From Selaginella moellendorffii (taxonomy: Eukaryota > Streptophyta > Lycopodiopsida > Selaginellales > Selaginellaceae), in assembly GCF_000143415.4 (NCBI RefSeq), contig NW_003314320.1, positions 1,040,746 to 1,104,745 of the forward strand: DNA of 64,000 nt. The letters run 5' to 3'. This document shows positions 32,819 to 44,900 of the stretch, in pieces. The stretch's first letter is position 1; each line of letters begins with the position of its first letter. The notes below the pieces were generated by a model. It made no database searches and had not been told where the DNA came from. It was given only the letters and a program-made list of their open reading frames with translations. A program made the position numbers and the translations under genes.

Positions 32819-34585
32819 TTAATTCACACCGGCCAAGTCGATGAGCTTTTTCGAGTGTAAATTCGAGATGGATTCAGCGATGACACCAGCACTGCTTCTC
32901 ATGTATCCTCCTGGAACAAATAAAAAAGGAAAAAGAATCACTGTTCTAGCAGCTGGAATGGAAGAAGATTAAAAAATGTTTACCAGACGTGAGCATGACA
33001 ATTGGGATGTTTCTCTGGCGAGCAAAGCTGAAAACAATTTCGTCACGCTCCTTCACTCCTTCCGGTGAAACCTGCAAGGACGAGACTGAGAAAACGCTCG
33101 AGAAACTTGAAGCAAACCTCCAATCGGCCGAGAGGATCTCCTTCCAATATGTCTGTGCCGGCGTTGTAGACCAAAAGATCTGGAGCAAAGGCTTGGAACG
33201 CCCCCTGCAACTTACGAAGTTGCTACAAAGATGCTACAAAGAGAAAAACAAGTATACAAAAGAGAACCTCAAGCTCTTGCTTTAAACGCGTCAAGTAAGA
33301 GTCAGTCCGTGTTCCACTCTACGTGTAAGATAACACGCTTTGTTGAGAAACAATAAACAAATACTGCTTACGGAAATTTCAACTCGCCGATCAATCCAGC
33401 GTTTTGCTTCATAATCCTGCAAAGCAGTGTACATGAACATGACGAAGAAACTTACAAGTTCGTACCAGTGGATATATATCTCGATTATACATGTCAAAGA
33501 TAAACACTCGATCTGCAAGGAGTTCGCGACGATTAAGTCAAGTGGCAAACAGGAAAAGGAGCTCTACAAGTGAAAAGTACCAGAAAGAGTTACCATCATC
33601 TGCAAAATCCCTTTCATGACCATTGCCTTGGTGAGCATCAAGATCAACAATCATCGCCCTGCAATCGTTTCATGAAAACGAAAGCTCTGGAAATATGATC
33701 TCTTAAAAGCACATACCGGCTGATATTGAGATTTGCGAAAGCGAAGTGAATGCAGAGTGTTATGTCTGCATACACACAAAAACCACCGCCTCTATAGCCA
33801 CAACAATGGTGAAATCCCCCTCCAACATTTATAGCCCATCCCCGTTCATAAGCAACTTTGCCTGCTAGAACAGACCCTCCCACCTTGAAAACAACGCAAA
33901 AGAACATAAACAAGGGAAACTACCTGTTTCCAAACTACCTGTTTCCGAAATGGGACTAAAACTTTAGAACGAATGATGCAATAAGGCAGCAAAGCCACAG
34001 GGGGAACCTGTTTGATCGAGCTCAAGAAAGAGATATAAACACAAAGATTGAATATTTCTACCTCCAATATGGAGGCAGCAACATAACTCCGCTTTAAGCT
34101 CTCCAAGTATTCCGGTGTGTGTACCTAGAAATGGAAAAAAGAAGGAAACCAAGAGAATTAATCTCCGCTTGAAGTTAAATAGTCTAGAACATACCACGAG
34201 AAGATCTTCTTTTGTAGCTTCTCCAGGCTCCATAATTCTACGTGACTCCAGCTCGCCTTTCTGGATCAGCAGCTCACACACTCTTCCCCACTTGGAAGAG
34301 TCAAATGGATGGCTGGGAGTTGAGAGACGCTCTTTAGATTCAATGCGAGAGAAAGAGCCAATCTATTTACAGTTTCTCCAATCCCAGGAACGCGATATTA
34401 TACACTGCGGAGTATATGACTGGAACCTAGGCCGGAAGAACAGAAAATTGGAATTGAAATTAGCAACGGCGGGCGCCTACCTTGCCAGGAGATGCATTGG
34501 AAACGTAGAGCTTGCTCGCTTTGATCCTCGCCAAGCGCTGGGCGTCGTAAAGAGCACCGCCACTGCTGCTAGCTTGCTTCGCCAT
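32819..34585 (-). CDS. HDA2: Class IV histone deacetylase (HDAC11/HDA2 type)
   Basis: A many-exon gene on the minus strand. The start at 34585 gives a short Ala/Ser/Lys N-terminus, then VPVIYSAVYNIAFLGLEKLH, PFDSSKWGRVCELLIQKGEL, EATKEDLLVVHTPEYLESL, VGGSVLAGKVAYERGWAINV and GGGFHHCCGYRGGGFCVYAD with the active-site His-His pair. Next come MIVDLDAHQGNGHERDF with zinc ligands D and H, RVFIFDMYNRDIYP, APDLLVYNAGTDILEGDPLG with the second zinc Asp, ERDEIVFSFARQRNIPIVML, and a tail ending HSKKLIDLAGVN. All class IV hallmarks are present. Expected to deacylate lysine residues in nucleus or cytosol. It is divergent from U2 snRNA, with 162 bp between the starts. Confidence 0.93.
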
Positions 34586-34674
34586 GCCACAAACCCTACA
34601 TTTTCAGTCAAACAAGATGACACGTGTTTATCCGATAGCCCTAATTGTTTAGGTGACACGTCAGCCCGCGCCCT

Positions 34675-34720
34675 ATCCCACATGCCGTGGCACAGGATTG
34701 GGGCCTGCCCATAGTATATA
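34675..34720 (+). promoter_or_regulatory. Plant U-snRNA promoter: USE and TATA
   Basis: ATCCCACATGC at 34675-34685 matches the plant upstream sequence element RTCCCACATCG in 9 of 11 positions. TATATA at 34715-34720 follows, and the RNA starts at 34748. The spacing (about three turns of helix between USE and TATA) is that of RNA polymerase II snRNA genes, as expected for U2. Confidence 0.8.
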
Positions 34721-34747
34721 ACGAGAGGGCTGGGCCACGATAATTTC

Positions 34748-34940
34748 ATACCTTTCTCGGCCTTTTGGCTAAGATCAAGTGTAGTATCTGTTCTTATCAG
34801 TTTAATAGCTGATATGGGGCCACGTGCCCCAACGCTATTAATCTAATTTTTTGTGGGAGGGGAGCCACCGGTAGCTTGCTGCCCGGCTCTCCACGTGTCG
34901 CTTTGGCCTTACACTACCGCCTTAGCCTGGCACAACCCAA
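34748..34940 (+). ncRNA. U2: U2 spliceosomal snRNA
   Basis: The 5' end ATACCTTTCTCGGCCTTTTG, then GCTAAGATCAAGTGTAGTAT with the branch-point-pairing GTAGTA, then CTGTTCTTATCAGTTTAATA, is the invariant U2 core. An Sm site (TAATTTTTTGTGG) follows near 34840, then the stem-loop III and IV region and the terminal stem CTTACACTACCGCC...GCCTGG. The stem-loop IIa/b region differs slightly from common plant U2 (AATAGCTGATAT instead of AATATCTGATAT). Length about 193 nt, as usual for plants; the exact 3' end was not fixed. Because the promoter and Sm site are good, this looks like an active copy. Confidence 0.96.
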
Positions 34941-35100
34941 CCCCCTAAATTTTAAAACTAAGAAGTATTATAGTTATGGAAGACCAGAATAAATGATTTT
35001 AAGACGGATACTAACTAAACTCCTTTAAATGTTTGAATGGTCCTGGGTCCAAAATAAAAAACATTAAAGCCTGGGGTTTTAGGGTTTGTAGTAAGGAAAG

Positions 35101-36244
35101 ATGGAGGAAGCGAAGATCATCCACCTGGTAAGACACGCAGAAGCCTTTCACAATGTCGATGGCGATGTGAGCCTCCATCGCCTCTTCTTCCGGGGCGAAT
35201 GGCGCCATCTCTCTCCGCGCCTCCTCATTCGCGTGTTGCGGCCATTCTGGCGCCACTTCCAAGCGTGGCTGCTCTCCTTCATTGGCAAGGCCTCTCTCAA
35301 GCAAGCCCGCGCTCGCGACCAGAACTTCTTTGATCCCAAGCTCACTCCCAATGGCTGGGAACAGGTAAGAGCTCTCATTCTCTATCACTCGCGTTTTCTT
35401 CTCATATCGCAATGCTCGAATCAGATTGGAAGGCTCCGCAAGATCGTGGGAGAGAGTGGGATTGATCGTCGCGTTCAGCTGGTTGTGGTTTCTCCGTTGA
35501 CTCGGTGAGAGTTTTTTTCTATTTCTTCTTCTTGTTCATCGTTCAGTTTTTGTAGAACTTTGCAAACGGCAGTCGGTGTGTTTGGAAGCGGAGAGATCGG
35601 CAGTCCGCCTTTTGTTGCACAGGAACTGTGTAGAGAACGGATGGTATGTTTTTCTTCTCGTCCTTTTTTCTTCTTGATCTCGTCTCGTTTACGTGTTCTT
35701 TTTCTTTTTTGGTGCAATCCACTTAGAGCGTTCGATCGTCTGACAAGAGACGGGCCATTAGCAACTATGCGCCAATGTTTACAACAGTCGATTTTTCGCA
35801 GGTGTGTTTGTGTTTTCATGAGATGCAAGGTGTGCAACATTCATTGTGTTTGTTCTCTTAGATCGAAGACGATGACGATAAAATGTGGAATCCAGACACT
35901 CCCGAGACAATGAAAGAGCTGCAAGAACGAATCACTCTTTTTCTGCAATGGTAAAGTAAAAAAAACAGAAGCTTTCCAGTTTTTTGTTTCCACAAGTATT
36001 GAATGGTGGCTTTCTTAACGAACCAGGCTTTGGGATCGCAAAGAGACGGAGATCGCTGTGGTTTCGCACAGCAGCTTCTTGCGCAACATGCTTAAGCGCG
36101 CAAATCTATTGTAAGCCTTACAAACTTTCCATCTTCCATCTTTTTTCTGAACTGGGAATGGATTTTTACAGGCTCCCGAACTGTCAACTCACGACAGTCC
36201 GACTGACAAGATCAGGATGCGATTTCAGATTTTCCGACGCTTGA
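35101..36244 (+). CDS. Phosphoglycerate mutase-like histidine phosphatase
   Basis: Seven exons (35101-35364, 35425-35504, 35556-35643, 35727-35801, 35862-35950, 36027-36110, 36172-36244) give 250 aa. The catalytic histidine lies in IIHLVRHAEAFHNVDGD near residue 12, followed by FFDPKLTPNGWEQIGRLR, then QLVVVSPLTRTLQTAVGVF and the second catalytic histidine in EIAVVSHSSFLRNMLK. This is the plant phosphoglycerate mutase-like family of the histidine phosphatase superfamily; many members are general phosphatases, so a glycolytic role should not be assumed. An insertion of about 40 aa rich in Arg and Trp separates the first His block from the DPKLT motif. Convergent with the PPR gene: only 56 bp lie between the two stops. 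Confidence 0.88.
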
Positions 36245-36300
36245 ATCTGTGTCAGCCACCGCAAACGTTTTGATACAAGGTATTTTTCAATTCCAGGAGA

Positions 36301-39219
36301 TTACGCTTTCTTGTCAGCCTCGCCCAAGAGCGTGACAACTTGTTGAGCAACAGCGTTGAGAGGATCGAGCTCGAGGATTCTCTCAGCTGCCAGTCTCTCT
36401 CGATTCACATCACCATGCCTGCGACACCATCCCAGCAAGCTCAGCCACATCGCACCTCGAAACTCCATCGCCATCTTGGAAATGATCCTCTCCGCTTCTC
36501 CCAGCTTTCCTTGTCGTCCCAAGATCTCCACCACGCCTCGAAGGTGCTCCACGCCAGGAACCAAGCCATGATCGCATAGCATCGATTCAATCCAGCGATA
36601 AACTTCGGTCGCTTCCACGGAACAGTTTATAATGCTCGCAAAGGTGGTGGCGTTTGGCTTGCTACCATCCTGTTGCAGCTCCCACAGAAATACCACAGCC
36701 TCTTCTCCACGGCCGTGCTGAGCGAACGCCGAGACGAGAGAATTCCAAGAAACCAAGCTCTTCACTGGAACTGCACGCAGGATCTGGCGAGCGGTTGCTA
36801 AGTTTCCGAGCTTTCCGTACATGTCCCCCAGGGAGGTCTTGACGAACGCGTCCTCGAAGAGTCCACACTCTCTGCAAGCGCTGTGGACGAGATGGCCGAC
36901 CCGAGAAGTGGACTCCATGCGGCAGGCCGCAAGCACGGTGATGAAGCTCACTTTGTTTGGAGTGATCCCTTCGAGCAGCATCCGGCGAAACATTGTCACC
37001 GCCGTGGCGTGCTGGCCGTGCTGGATGCAAGCTCCGATGAAGTTGTTCCACGAGACGACGAGAACTTTGCGATGATCTTCGAGCCGATGTTCTTGCTCGA
37101 TGGACGTGAGCATCTTGTACGCGGTCACCAGGTTTCCACACCGTGCGTACATTGCTACCAGCGAGCTCGCCACCGCCGAGTCCGATTCCAGACCACTCTC
37201 CAGAACTTGCGAGTGGATCTTCTTGCCTTGGTCCGAGTTGAGAGCTCCGGCACAGGCACCGAGCATCGCAGCAAACGCAACTCCATCCGGCCTCACGCCC
37301 TCCACTCTCATCACCGGGAGGAACTTAAGAGCTTCTTCGTGCAAGCCTTTGTCCACCAAGCCTGTGATCATCGACGTCCATGCCACAACGTTGTTATGCT
37401 TGTGGAGGATCACTCTCTCCAAAGCTTGCTCCACGAATCCACTCCTGGCGAGCATGCTCACGAGTGCGTTTGAGACCTGAGCGTCCGATCCCCAGCCCGA
37501 CTCCATAACCAAGCTTTCCACCATCGCTCTACACGGCTCGTCCTCACACGCAGCCAAGACTCTAGACAAAGTTACCGAGTTTGGCGACGCCGCGGCCTCC
37601 AGCAGCATCATCCGGAAGCTCTGCATGGCCTCGTCAAAGCAGCCATTGTCTACGTACGATCTGATCAACTCGTTCCACAGCACTACGTCGAACGAACTGT
37701 TCGTCCTGGTGATCGTGTCGTCGAAGATCTCTCGAGCTCGAGCTGGACATCCACACTTTGCGAACATATTTAGCATGGCGATGCCGAGAAGAGAGTCGTG
37801 CTGCAGCTGCAACTTCAACTCCGTGTTGGTCCACTCCAGGATTTTCGTCCCCAGTGACAAGCACCGGCAAGCGTCCAGGAGTGAGGTCAGTGTAAACTTA
37901 TCCGCCGCAAATCCTTGGAGCTGCATCTTTCGGAAGAGCAGCACGGCGCTATCGGCACAGTCGTTCTGGACGCAGGCTGAGATGATAGAGTTCCACGACA
38001 GAAGGTTTGGACGATCCAGCCGCAGGAAAACCTCGCTGGCTTTCTCCACTTCCCTGCTCCTCGAGTAGAAAGTTATCAAAGCATTGGACACGGCAACATC
38101 GGCGTCGAATCCACCCTCCTCGACGCAGCCACGGACGAGACTCGAGAACTTCTCCCCGCAATCGCAGCTAAGAACACCACCCGCGAAGGAATTCCCATTG
38201 GGAGAAACTCCTTCCAGCAGCATCCGACAGAAAAACGCGATAGCTTCTTCACTGCAGCCGTTCTGAGCGTACGAAGCAACCACCGCATTCCAGGAGCTCA
38301 AGTCTCTCACCGCCATTGTTTCAAACACTTCCATCGCGCGCTCCACCTCGCCAAGCTTCCCGTAAGTTTTCACCAGCGCGTTTCCAATCGAGACATCGCT
38401 AGAAACCAGCCCGCTCTCACAAACTTGCCGATGGATCTCGTCAGCCTCTCGCAAGGAGCAGCACGCATGGAGCGCGGTGAGAAAACTGGGAATGTTGTGC
38501 CGCAAGCCATCAAGCAGCATTCCCCGGAACAAATGCAAAGCCTCGAAAAAATGCCCGTTCTCGGCATTTGCTGCAGCCATGCTAGTCCAGCTCGCAGTGC
38601 TCTTGTAGCTGATCCCAGAAAAAACCATCTTGGCCTGTGGCAAATCTCCGCACTTCCCATAGAAGTTGACAAGAACATTACCCACGACGAGATCGGTGTG
38701 GAAGCCCAGCTCGGTGGCGAGCGAGTGAACTCGGTTGCCCGAGCTCCAGTCGGCACAAGCTCCGAGCACCGAGATGAAAGTCACAACGCTGGGGACCGTC
38801 CCCTCGTGCAGCATCCGGCTGAAAGCGTGGAGCGTGGCCTGGAACTCGCCATGATCTGCCAGAGTTGCGAGCATGGCGTTCCAAGTGATGACGTTCTTGA
38901 GCTTGAGGCTCTCGAAGGCTGCGCGAGCTTCGTCCAAGCTGCCGCATTTGCGATACGCACCGACGATGAGATTGCCGATGAAGACGTTGGTTTCCAGGAG
39001 TCCTGGGCTGCCGCGGAGGATCTCCTGGTGCAAGAGCCTAGCTTGGGGGAGATCTCGGCACGACTGGAGACGGTCGCCATACTCTGCTGCTACTGCTGCT
39101 GCATCGAGCTCGTGATGATCGAGCGGAGGTCTTGCTGCAAGATCGCAGTGAAGGAAGCGCTTCCAGCAGTGGCTTCTTGTGCTGGTGATGCGAGCAGCGC
39201 GAGCAGCGAGATCAAGCAT
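36301..39219 (-). CDS. PLS-class pentatricopeptide repeat protein, 972 aa, no DYW domain
   Basis: One intronless frame of 972 codons. Basic, Ser/Arg-rich N-terminus (ARAARITSTRSHCWKRFL), probably a mitochondrial or plastid transit peptide. Repeats of P, L and S type follow, for example NVITWNAMLATLADHGEFQA and RDLSSWNAVVASYAQNGCSE, with the usual GNLIVGAYRKCGSLDEARAA L-type register. The C-terminus has P2-L2-S2 and an E1-like part (HLRGVVEILGRQGKLGEAER, WLSLLGWCRRHGDVNRERLA) and stops before any DYW deaminase, so any C-to-U editing would need a partner in trans. Role: sequence-specific binding of organelle RNA; the target is unknown. Confidence 0.93.
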   Translation of the reverse strand: MLDLAARAARITSTRSHCWKRFLHCDLAARPPLDHHELDAAAVAAEYGDRLQSCRDLPQARLLHQEILRGSPGLLETNVFIGNLIVGAYRKCGSLDEARAAFESLKLKNVITWNAMLATLADHGEFQATLHAFSRMLHEGTVPSVVTFISVLGACADWSSGNRVHSLATELGFHTDLVVGNVLVNFYGKCGDLPQAKMVFSGISYKSTASWTSMAAANAENGHFFEALHLFRGMLLDGLRHNIPSFLTALHACCSLREADEIHRQVCESGLVSSDVSIGNALVKTYGKLGEVERAMEVFETMAVRDLSSWNAVVASYAQNGCSEEAIAFFCRMLLEGVSPNGNSFAGGVLSCDCGEKFSSLVRGCVEEGGFDADVAVSNALITFYSRSREVEKASEVFLRLDRPNLLSWNSIISACVQNDCADSAVLLFRKMQLQGFAADKFTLTSLLDACRCLSLGTKILEWTNTELKLQLQHDSLLGIAMLNMFAKCGCPARAREIFDDTITRTNSSFDVVLWNELIRSYVDNGCFDEAMQSFRMMLLEAAASPNSVTLSRVLAACEDEPCRAMVESLVMESGWGSDAQVSNALVSMLARSGFVEQALERVILHKHNNVVAWTSMITGLVDKGLHEEALKFLPVMRVEGVRPDGVAFAAMLGACAGALNSDQGKKIHSQVLESGLESDSAVASSLVAMYARCGNLVTAYKMLTSIEQEHRLEDHRKVLVVSWNNFIGACIQHGQHATAVTMFRRMLLEGITPNKVSFITVLAACRMESTSRVGHLVHSACRECGLFEDAFVKTSLGDMYGKLGNLATARQILRAVPVKSLVSWNSLVSAFAQHGRGEEAVVFLWELQQDGSKPNATTFASIINCSVEATEVYRWIESMLCDHGLVPGVEHLRGVVEILGRQGKLGEAERIISKMAMEFRGAMWLSLLGWCRRHGDVNRERLAAERILELDPLNAVAQQVVTLLGEADKKA

Positions 39220-39327
39220 ATCTTTTGAGTTCCCACATATTTGGAAGAACAGGCTTAGTCAACCTTTTGGTCAAAACAATACTCTAGTTAGATTTTTTGT
39301 AGATCTTTGCAAAGATTTGGGTGTTGT

Positions 39328-41736
39328 TTAATGTCGGAAGTGACGAACATCTGTAAAAACCATTGCGACGCCATACTTGTTGCAGCAGTCGATCGCATCT
39401 TGGTCCCTTATGCTTCCACCCGGCTGGACTATGACGCTCACTCCAGCCTTGCACGCTTCTTCCACGGCGTCGTTCCAAGCTGCGGGAGACGAAAAAATCC
39501 ACCGCTCAGTCGAAACTAGAGAGCTTTGAGATTCATCACCACTCACCAAAAGGAAAGAATGCGTCGCTAGCAAGAGCAGCGCCTTTGACAGCGCTTCCAG
39601 CCTTTTCAATCGCGATCTCCAGGCTCTTGATACGATTTGGCTGCCCGCTGCCCATTCCAAGCATGGAGTTATCCTGGAACTCATTCGACGTCAGGAACGC
39701 GAAGAAACAACGATTCAGAAAAACACAGACCTTTGCGACCACGATCGCGTTGCTCTTGACATGCTTGACGCACACCCATGCGAACTTTGCGTCGGTCATT
39801 TCCGCCTCTGTTGGGACTTTCGTTGTGCCGACTCTGAAAGTGATGTCGTCCGGTGTAAGATCGTCGGCATCTTGAACCAGCCAGCCTCCGCCGACTTGTC
39901 TCGCGCTTCGACGGCCTTTCTTGATTGGCTGAGCTTCGAGTATTCGCAGTGCTTTCGACTTGCCTTTCAAGACCTGGAGTCCCTTCTCGGTGTACTTCGG
40001 TGCCACCACAATCTCGTAGAACATTTTGGTTTGGTTTTCCTGATACCGCTTTGCTATGTACTCTCGTATCTCCCGTGCCAGTGCCTGCGAAATAGAAAAG
40101 CCCGTGTAGACGTTAAAAAGTTGATATTAAAGCAAACCTCGTCAACTTCGCAATTGAAGGCTACTATACCGCCGAATGCACTGACGGAGTCTGCTTCAAC
40201 AGCGAGGCGATAGGCCTCCAAAATGTCGGGCCGCGACGCCACCCCACATGGATTTGTATGCTTGACTACAACGCATGTCGGTTCTTTGAATTCGCAGACG
40301 CAATTCCAGGCGGCATCAGCATCAAGATAGTTGTTGTAAGACATTTCCTGCAAAAGGAGCACGCTAAAACTGTCAATAAGAGGTGAATAAGTAGATTCAC
40401 TACCTTTCCGTGGTGTTGCACAGCAGTCGCAATTCCTCCAGCATCAACTTCTGAGATGGATTTATCGACATAAAACGCGGCCTTTTGGTGTGGGTTCTCT
40501 CCGTATCTTAAAGACGATTTTAGTGCCAGTGGTATCGTAAGCTCTGATGGAAACTGAGTACCAGAACCATCTGCCAAACGCCAACTTCATGTCATGTGGA
40601 TCAAAGTGAGAAAACAGCTAAAAACTTACCACCATTGTTTTCCTTCCAAAACCACTCCGACACGGCCGAGTCGTAAGAGGAGACGTGCTGAAACGCTTTC
40701 CAGGCGAATTTCCGTCTGATCATTTCGTCATTCTCCAGTTTACCTTGCAGACTGTCTAAAACCGTAGGGTAATCTGCAGGATCGACGACTACAAGTACGT
40801 GCTTGTGGTTCTGCCATGAAAAGAAAATTCAAAATTCAGTAACCGCAAAGAACAAATGAAACATGAAACCTTGGCTGCAGCTCTGATCATTGCAGGACCA
40901 CCAATATCTATATTCTCAACACCTTTCTCGAACGATGCTCCTCCGGGAGCAGTGACAGTGTCATAGAACGGGTAGAGATTGACCACCACAACGTCTATGG
41001 TTCCTGCCTTCACAGTACAGACAAGGAGCAACTAAAGATTAGCGCAACTATGAGCACACCTATCCCGTGCGTGTCGAGAGCGTCCATATGCGAGTCTAAA
41101 TCACGCCTTGCAAGAATGCCTCCGTGAACCGCAGGATGCAACGTCTTTACTCGACCATCCAGCTGCAAAAACAAACATTTCACAATCAAAGTTCCTCCAG
41201 AGAGAAAAAGAACACAACCATTTCAGGGAAGTTCGTCAGTTCTTCCACTCTTGTAACTTCGAAGCCCGCAGTTTCCAGCGCCTTGGCGGTACCACCAGTG
41301 GAAATCAGCGTATATCTAGTCGACAACTTTCAGCATACAACTTTCTTTTTGTGAAGAGAGCATAGAAACTTACCCGAGTTCTCTAAGACCAGTAGCAAGA
41401 ACATCAAGGTTGCGCTTGTCGGACAGCGAAAGAAGAGCCTTCTTAGAGCCTGCCGATAAGAAGAAAATGAGAAAACACATTAGAAAAAGTTCGAATCATA
41501 CCTGGAGCTGGTGTCGATCTTGGCGTGGATACGACAGTCTTCACGGCAGAAGACTCCGATGCCGCCATTCTCACCACTCTGGAGCTCTCCAATCGCGAGA
41601 AGCCGGCGGTGGAAGGAGAGAAATGCGAGTAATGCGAGGCACAAAGAGGCAGCGGATGAGCAGCAGCACCGATCCTGGAGCGATGCGACGACGGAAAGGT
41701 GTGGAGCGCAGCGCAGAGGCGCACCACTGCCATCAA
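39328..41736 (-). CDS. PURH: Bifunctional AICAR transformylase / IMP cyclohydrolase (PurH), organelle-targeted
   Basis: About eight exons on the minus strand. The N-terminal 60 residues (from 41736; [36 protein letters not shown]) look like a plastid or mitochondrial transit peptide. The IMP cyclohydrolase part has [58 protein letters not shown] and [14 protein letters not shown]. The transformylase part has [30 protein letters not shown] and the catalytic [13 protein letters not shown], then [58 protein letters not shown] and the end FTDVRHFRH. Performs the last two steps of IMP synthesis. All key residues are present. Head-to-head with the next PPR gene (196 bp). Confidence 0.96.
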
Positions 41737-41932
41737 AACCCCGGATAAACCCTAATCCTCTCAAGCCAGAGCGTGGATGGATGAAACAGAAGTGGGAGAG
41801 GGATCTTCTTCCCTGTAGACACGATCGCGATGGATCGATCGCCCCAAAGAAGCACGCCTTCCTCCTGCCAAAATATTTCTCCTCTCCTATGCGATAGGGT
41901 TCTTGGCATTTTGATATCTCGCGTGGAATGGA

Positions 41933-44900
41933 ATGTTGGGGCGCCTTCGCCGGAGGGGCAAATCCGACCGCCTTCTCGCGCGAGGCATCGCGTCCTCTCC
42001 TGCTACTGCGCCGAGAGGCAAGAATCTCCTGTCGCGAGAGGATTTCCAGGGTCTGGAGCGAGTGACGAGCCTCCTGGAATCCGGCAATGCGGGTGAAGCG
42101 AGGCGCGTCTTCGATCACGAGGTGAGCCACTTGGACGTACGAGTCTGGAATGGTGTAATCGCCGCCTTCTCCAGGCATCACCATCGGTGCGAGGAAGAAG
42201 AAGATCGAGATCTTCCCTCGGTAGCGCTACTCCATTGCATGCTCCACGAGGGAATCCGGCCCAACGCCACGACGCTGGTGACCATCCTCAAGGAATGCAG
42301 TACCGACGGCAGCAAGAAGAGGGGGCTGTGGATTGCCAGCGCAGGGAAGCTGATCGAATCTTTAGTTCGCGACGGTGGCTTTGACATTGAAGATCGCATT
42401 GGCACCAGTTTGGTAAATATGTATCGCATCTGCGGCAGGCTGGAAGACGCTCGCAGGATCTTCCGCGAGTTCCACTCTCCGAGCAACGTTGTGACATGGA
42501 CTGGGATCATCACAGCAAATGCCGAGAGCGGGCATTTCTCCGAGGCCATCGATCTCTTCCACCGGACGCAGCTCGAAGGTGTGTTGCTCGACAAGACGAG
42601 CTTTCTTGCTGTTGTGAATGCGTGTGCTGATTGTGGGAACTTGGTGGCTGGCAGGTTGGCTCAGAGGCTCGTCAGAGAGGCCGGGCTTGAGGCCGACGTT
42701 GTTCTTGGCAACACGCTCGTCAACATGTATGGGCTGTGCCACAGCGTGGACGAGGCTTGCAGCGTCTTCGACTCGATCCAGGAGAGGACCTCCGTGAGTT
42801 GGAACGTTATGCTCTCGGCTCACGCGAGGCAGGGGAACTTCCAAATGTCGCTCATCGTCTTCCGGCTGATGCAACTCGATGGATTCAAGCCCGAGGCCAT
42901 CACTTTCCTGGCCGTGCTTGAGTCGTGTGCCGCGGTGGGATCGCTTGAGACGGGGAAGCTCGTCCATTCCAACATCCAGGAACAGATTGGGGAGCTGGAT
43001 CCGCAAGTTGGCGATGCGGTCGTCAACATGTATGGGAAGTGTGGAGCGGTGGAAGAAGCTGCCAGAGTTTTCGACGAGCAGGGACACAGGAGGAGTGTGG
43101 TGTCGTGGAACTCGATGATCGCCGCGTTCTTCCTCAATGTGTTGCTCGAGGAAGCATTCCGGTGTTTTCGGACGATGCAACTCCAAGGTTTCCATCCCAA
43201 CTTTGCGACGTTTGTCAACCTTCTTCACGGGTGTACCGATCTAGAAGCTCTTGCGGAGGGTGATGCTGTCTACGGGATGGTCGCCGAGACGGAGTTCCAT
43301 TCCGAGCCTGGGATAGAGATCGCGCTCGTCAACATGTACTCGAGCTGCGGGGAACTTGATGCTGCTTATCAGATCTTGCAAGGCCGAGACGACGTGTCTC
43401 TACCATGGAGCAGTTTTCTTCGTGCAACTGCGAGATATGGCTATTCGAATGAGACTCTTGCAGTTCTTCGACGGATTCAGCTCAACGGGATCTTTCCGAA
43501 CACCACTGCTCTCGTCTCTGGTCTCAGTGCCTGCGTTGCTCCAGGGTTCCTAAGAAGCGGTACCGGGATTCATGAGCTGGTTCTTGAGGCTGGAATACAG
43601 CATCACTTGGTCGTCGCCACAGCACTCTTCGTCATGTATGGGAAGTGCAAGAGCTTGGACCATGCTCGGCTCTTGTTCGACGGAATGGTACAGCGAGACT
43701 CAGTTGCCTGGAACGCGATCATGTCACTCTACTCCAGCTATGGCCGCCACGAAGGAGTCATCGAGCTTTTTAGGAGCATGCTGCAAGAGGGTGTGAGATT
43801 CAACAGGGCCAGCTTCTGCATCGTTCTCTCGTCTCTGGTCTACCCGGCAATGCTACTGATCGGGGAGAGTGTCCACTCCATGGCCAGCCAGAAAAACTAC
43901 GACGAGGACGACGTTGTAGCTGGTGCATTGGTGACCATGTATGCCAGGCTTGGCAAGCTTGAGAAAGCTAGGGAAATCTTCGACCGGGTGAGCGCGAAAG
44001 AGCCGAGCACAGCTCTCTGGACAGCCATGATCTCGGCCTGCGTCGAGCACAGAGAGTTTGCCGACGCGCAGCTACTATTTCGACGCATGCAGCTGGAAGG
44101 TGTGCTCCCGGACAGCTTCACCCTGGCTTGCGCTGCCGCCGTAGTAAACTCGCTCGAGATGACGCTGCTTAACGTTGCTGCTCGTCAGAGAAGCCTGGAC
44201 AACAACGTCAGGCTTTGCAACGCTCTTGTCGAAGCCTACGGGAGCAAGGGAGAGCTCGACAAAGCGCTCGATATGTTCGAGAGCACGGAAGAGAAGACTC
44301 AAACAAGCTGGAGCCTGGTGATTACGGCGGCCACGGAAAATGCAAGACACCACCAGGGACTAGCTCTCTATCACCAGATGCTGCTCGAAGGTTACCGACC
44401 GGACAAAGTCTCGCTGCTGGCAGCTCTGGGAGTTTGCTCCAGCCTCGCCTCTCTCAAGTCGGGACGCAGGATCCACGAACAGGTCGTGGAAGCCGGGCTC
44501 GAGCCGGACGAAGTCGTGGCCAGCGCCCTGGTGGACATGTATGGGAAGTGTGGAAGCTTGGAGGCTTCACGAGCAGTGTTCCAGAGGTCCGAGAAGCAGG
44601 ATCCCGTGCTTTGGAACTCACTGCTAGCGGTGGAAGCTAGATGTGGAGGGGACGCATTGAGACTCTTCCACTGGATGCAGCAAGATGGTTTGAGGTCCGA
44701 CGGTGCTTCGTTCGTCAGCCTTCTCGCGGCGTGCAGCCATGCTGGGGTGGAAGACAAGGCCTGGGACTACTTCGCAGCGATGAAGTGGGATTTTGGTGTG
44801 GTGCCTGCTTCGGAGCACTTTGGTTGCATGGTCGATCTGCTGGCGAGAACCGGGAAGCTTGAAGCTGCGGAGGAGCTGATCTTCAAGTCGAGGCTGAGGC

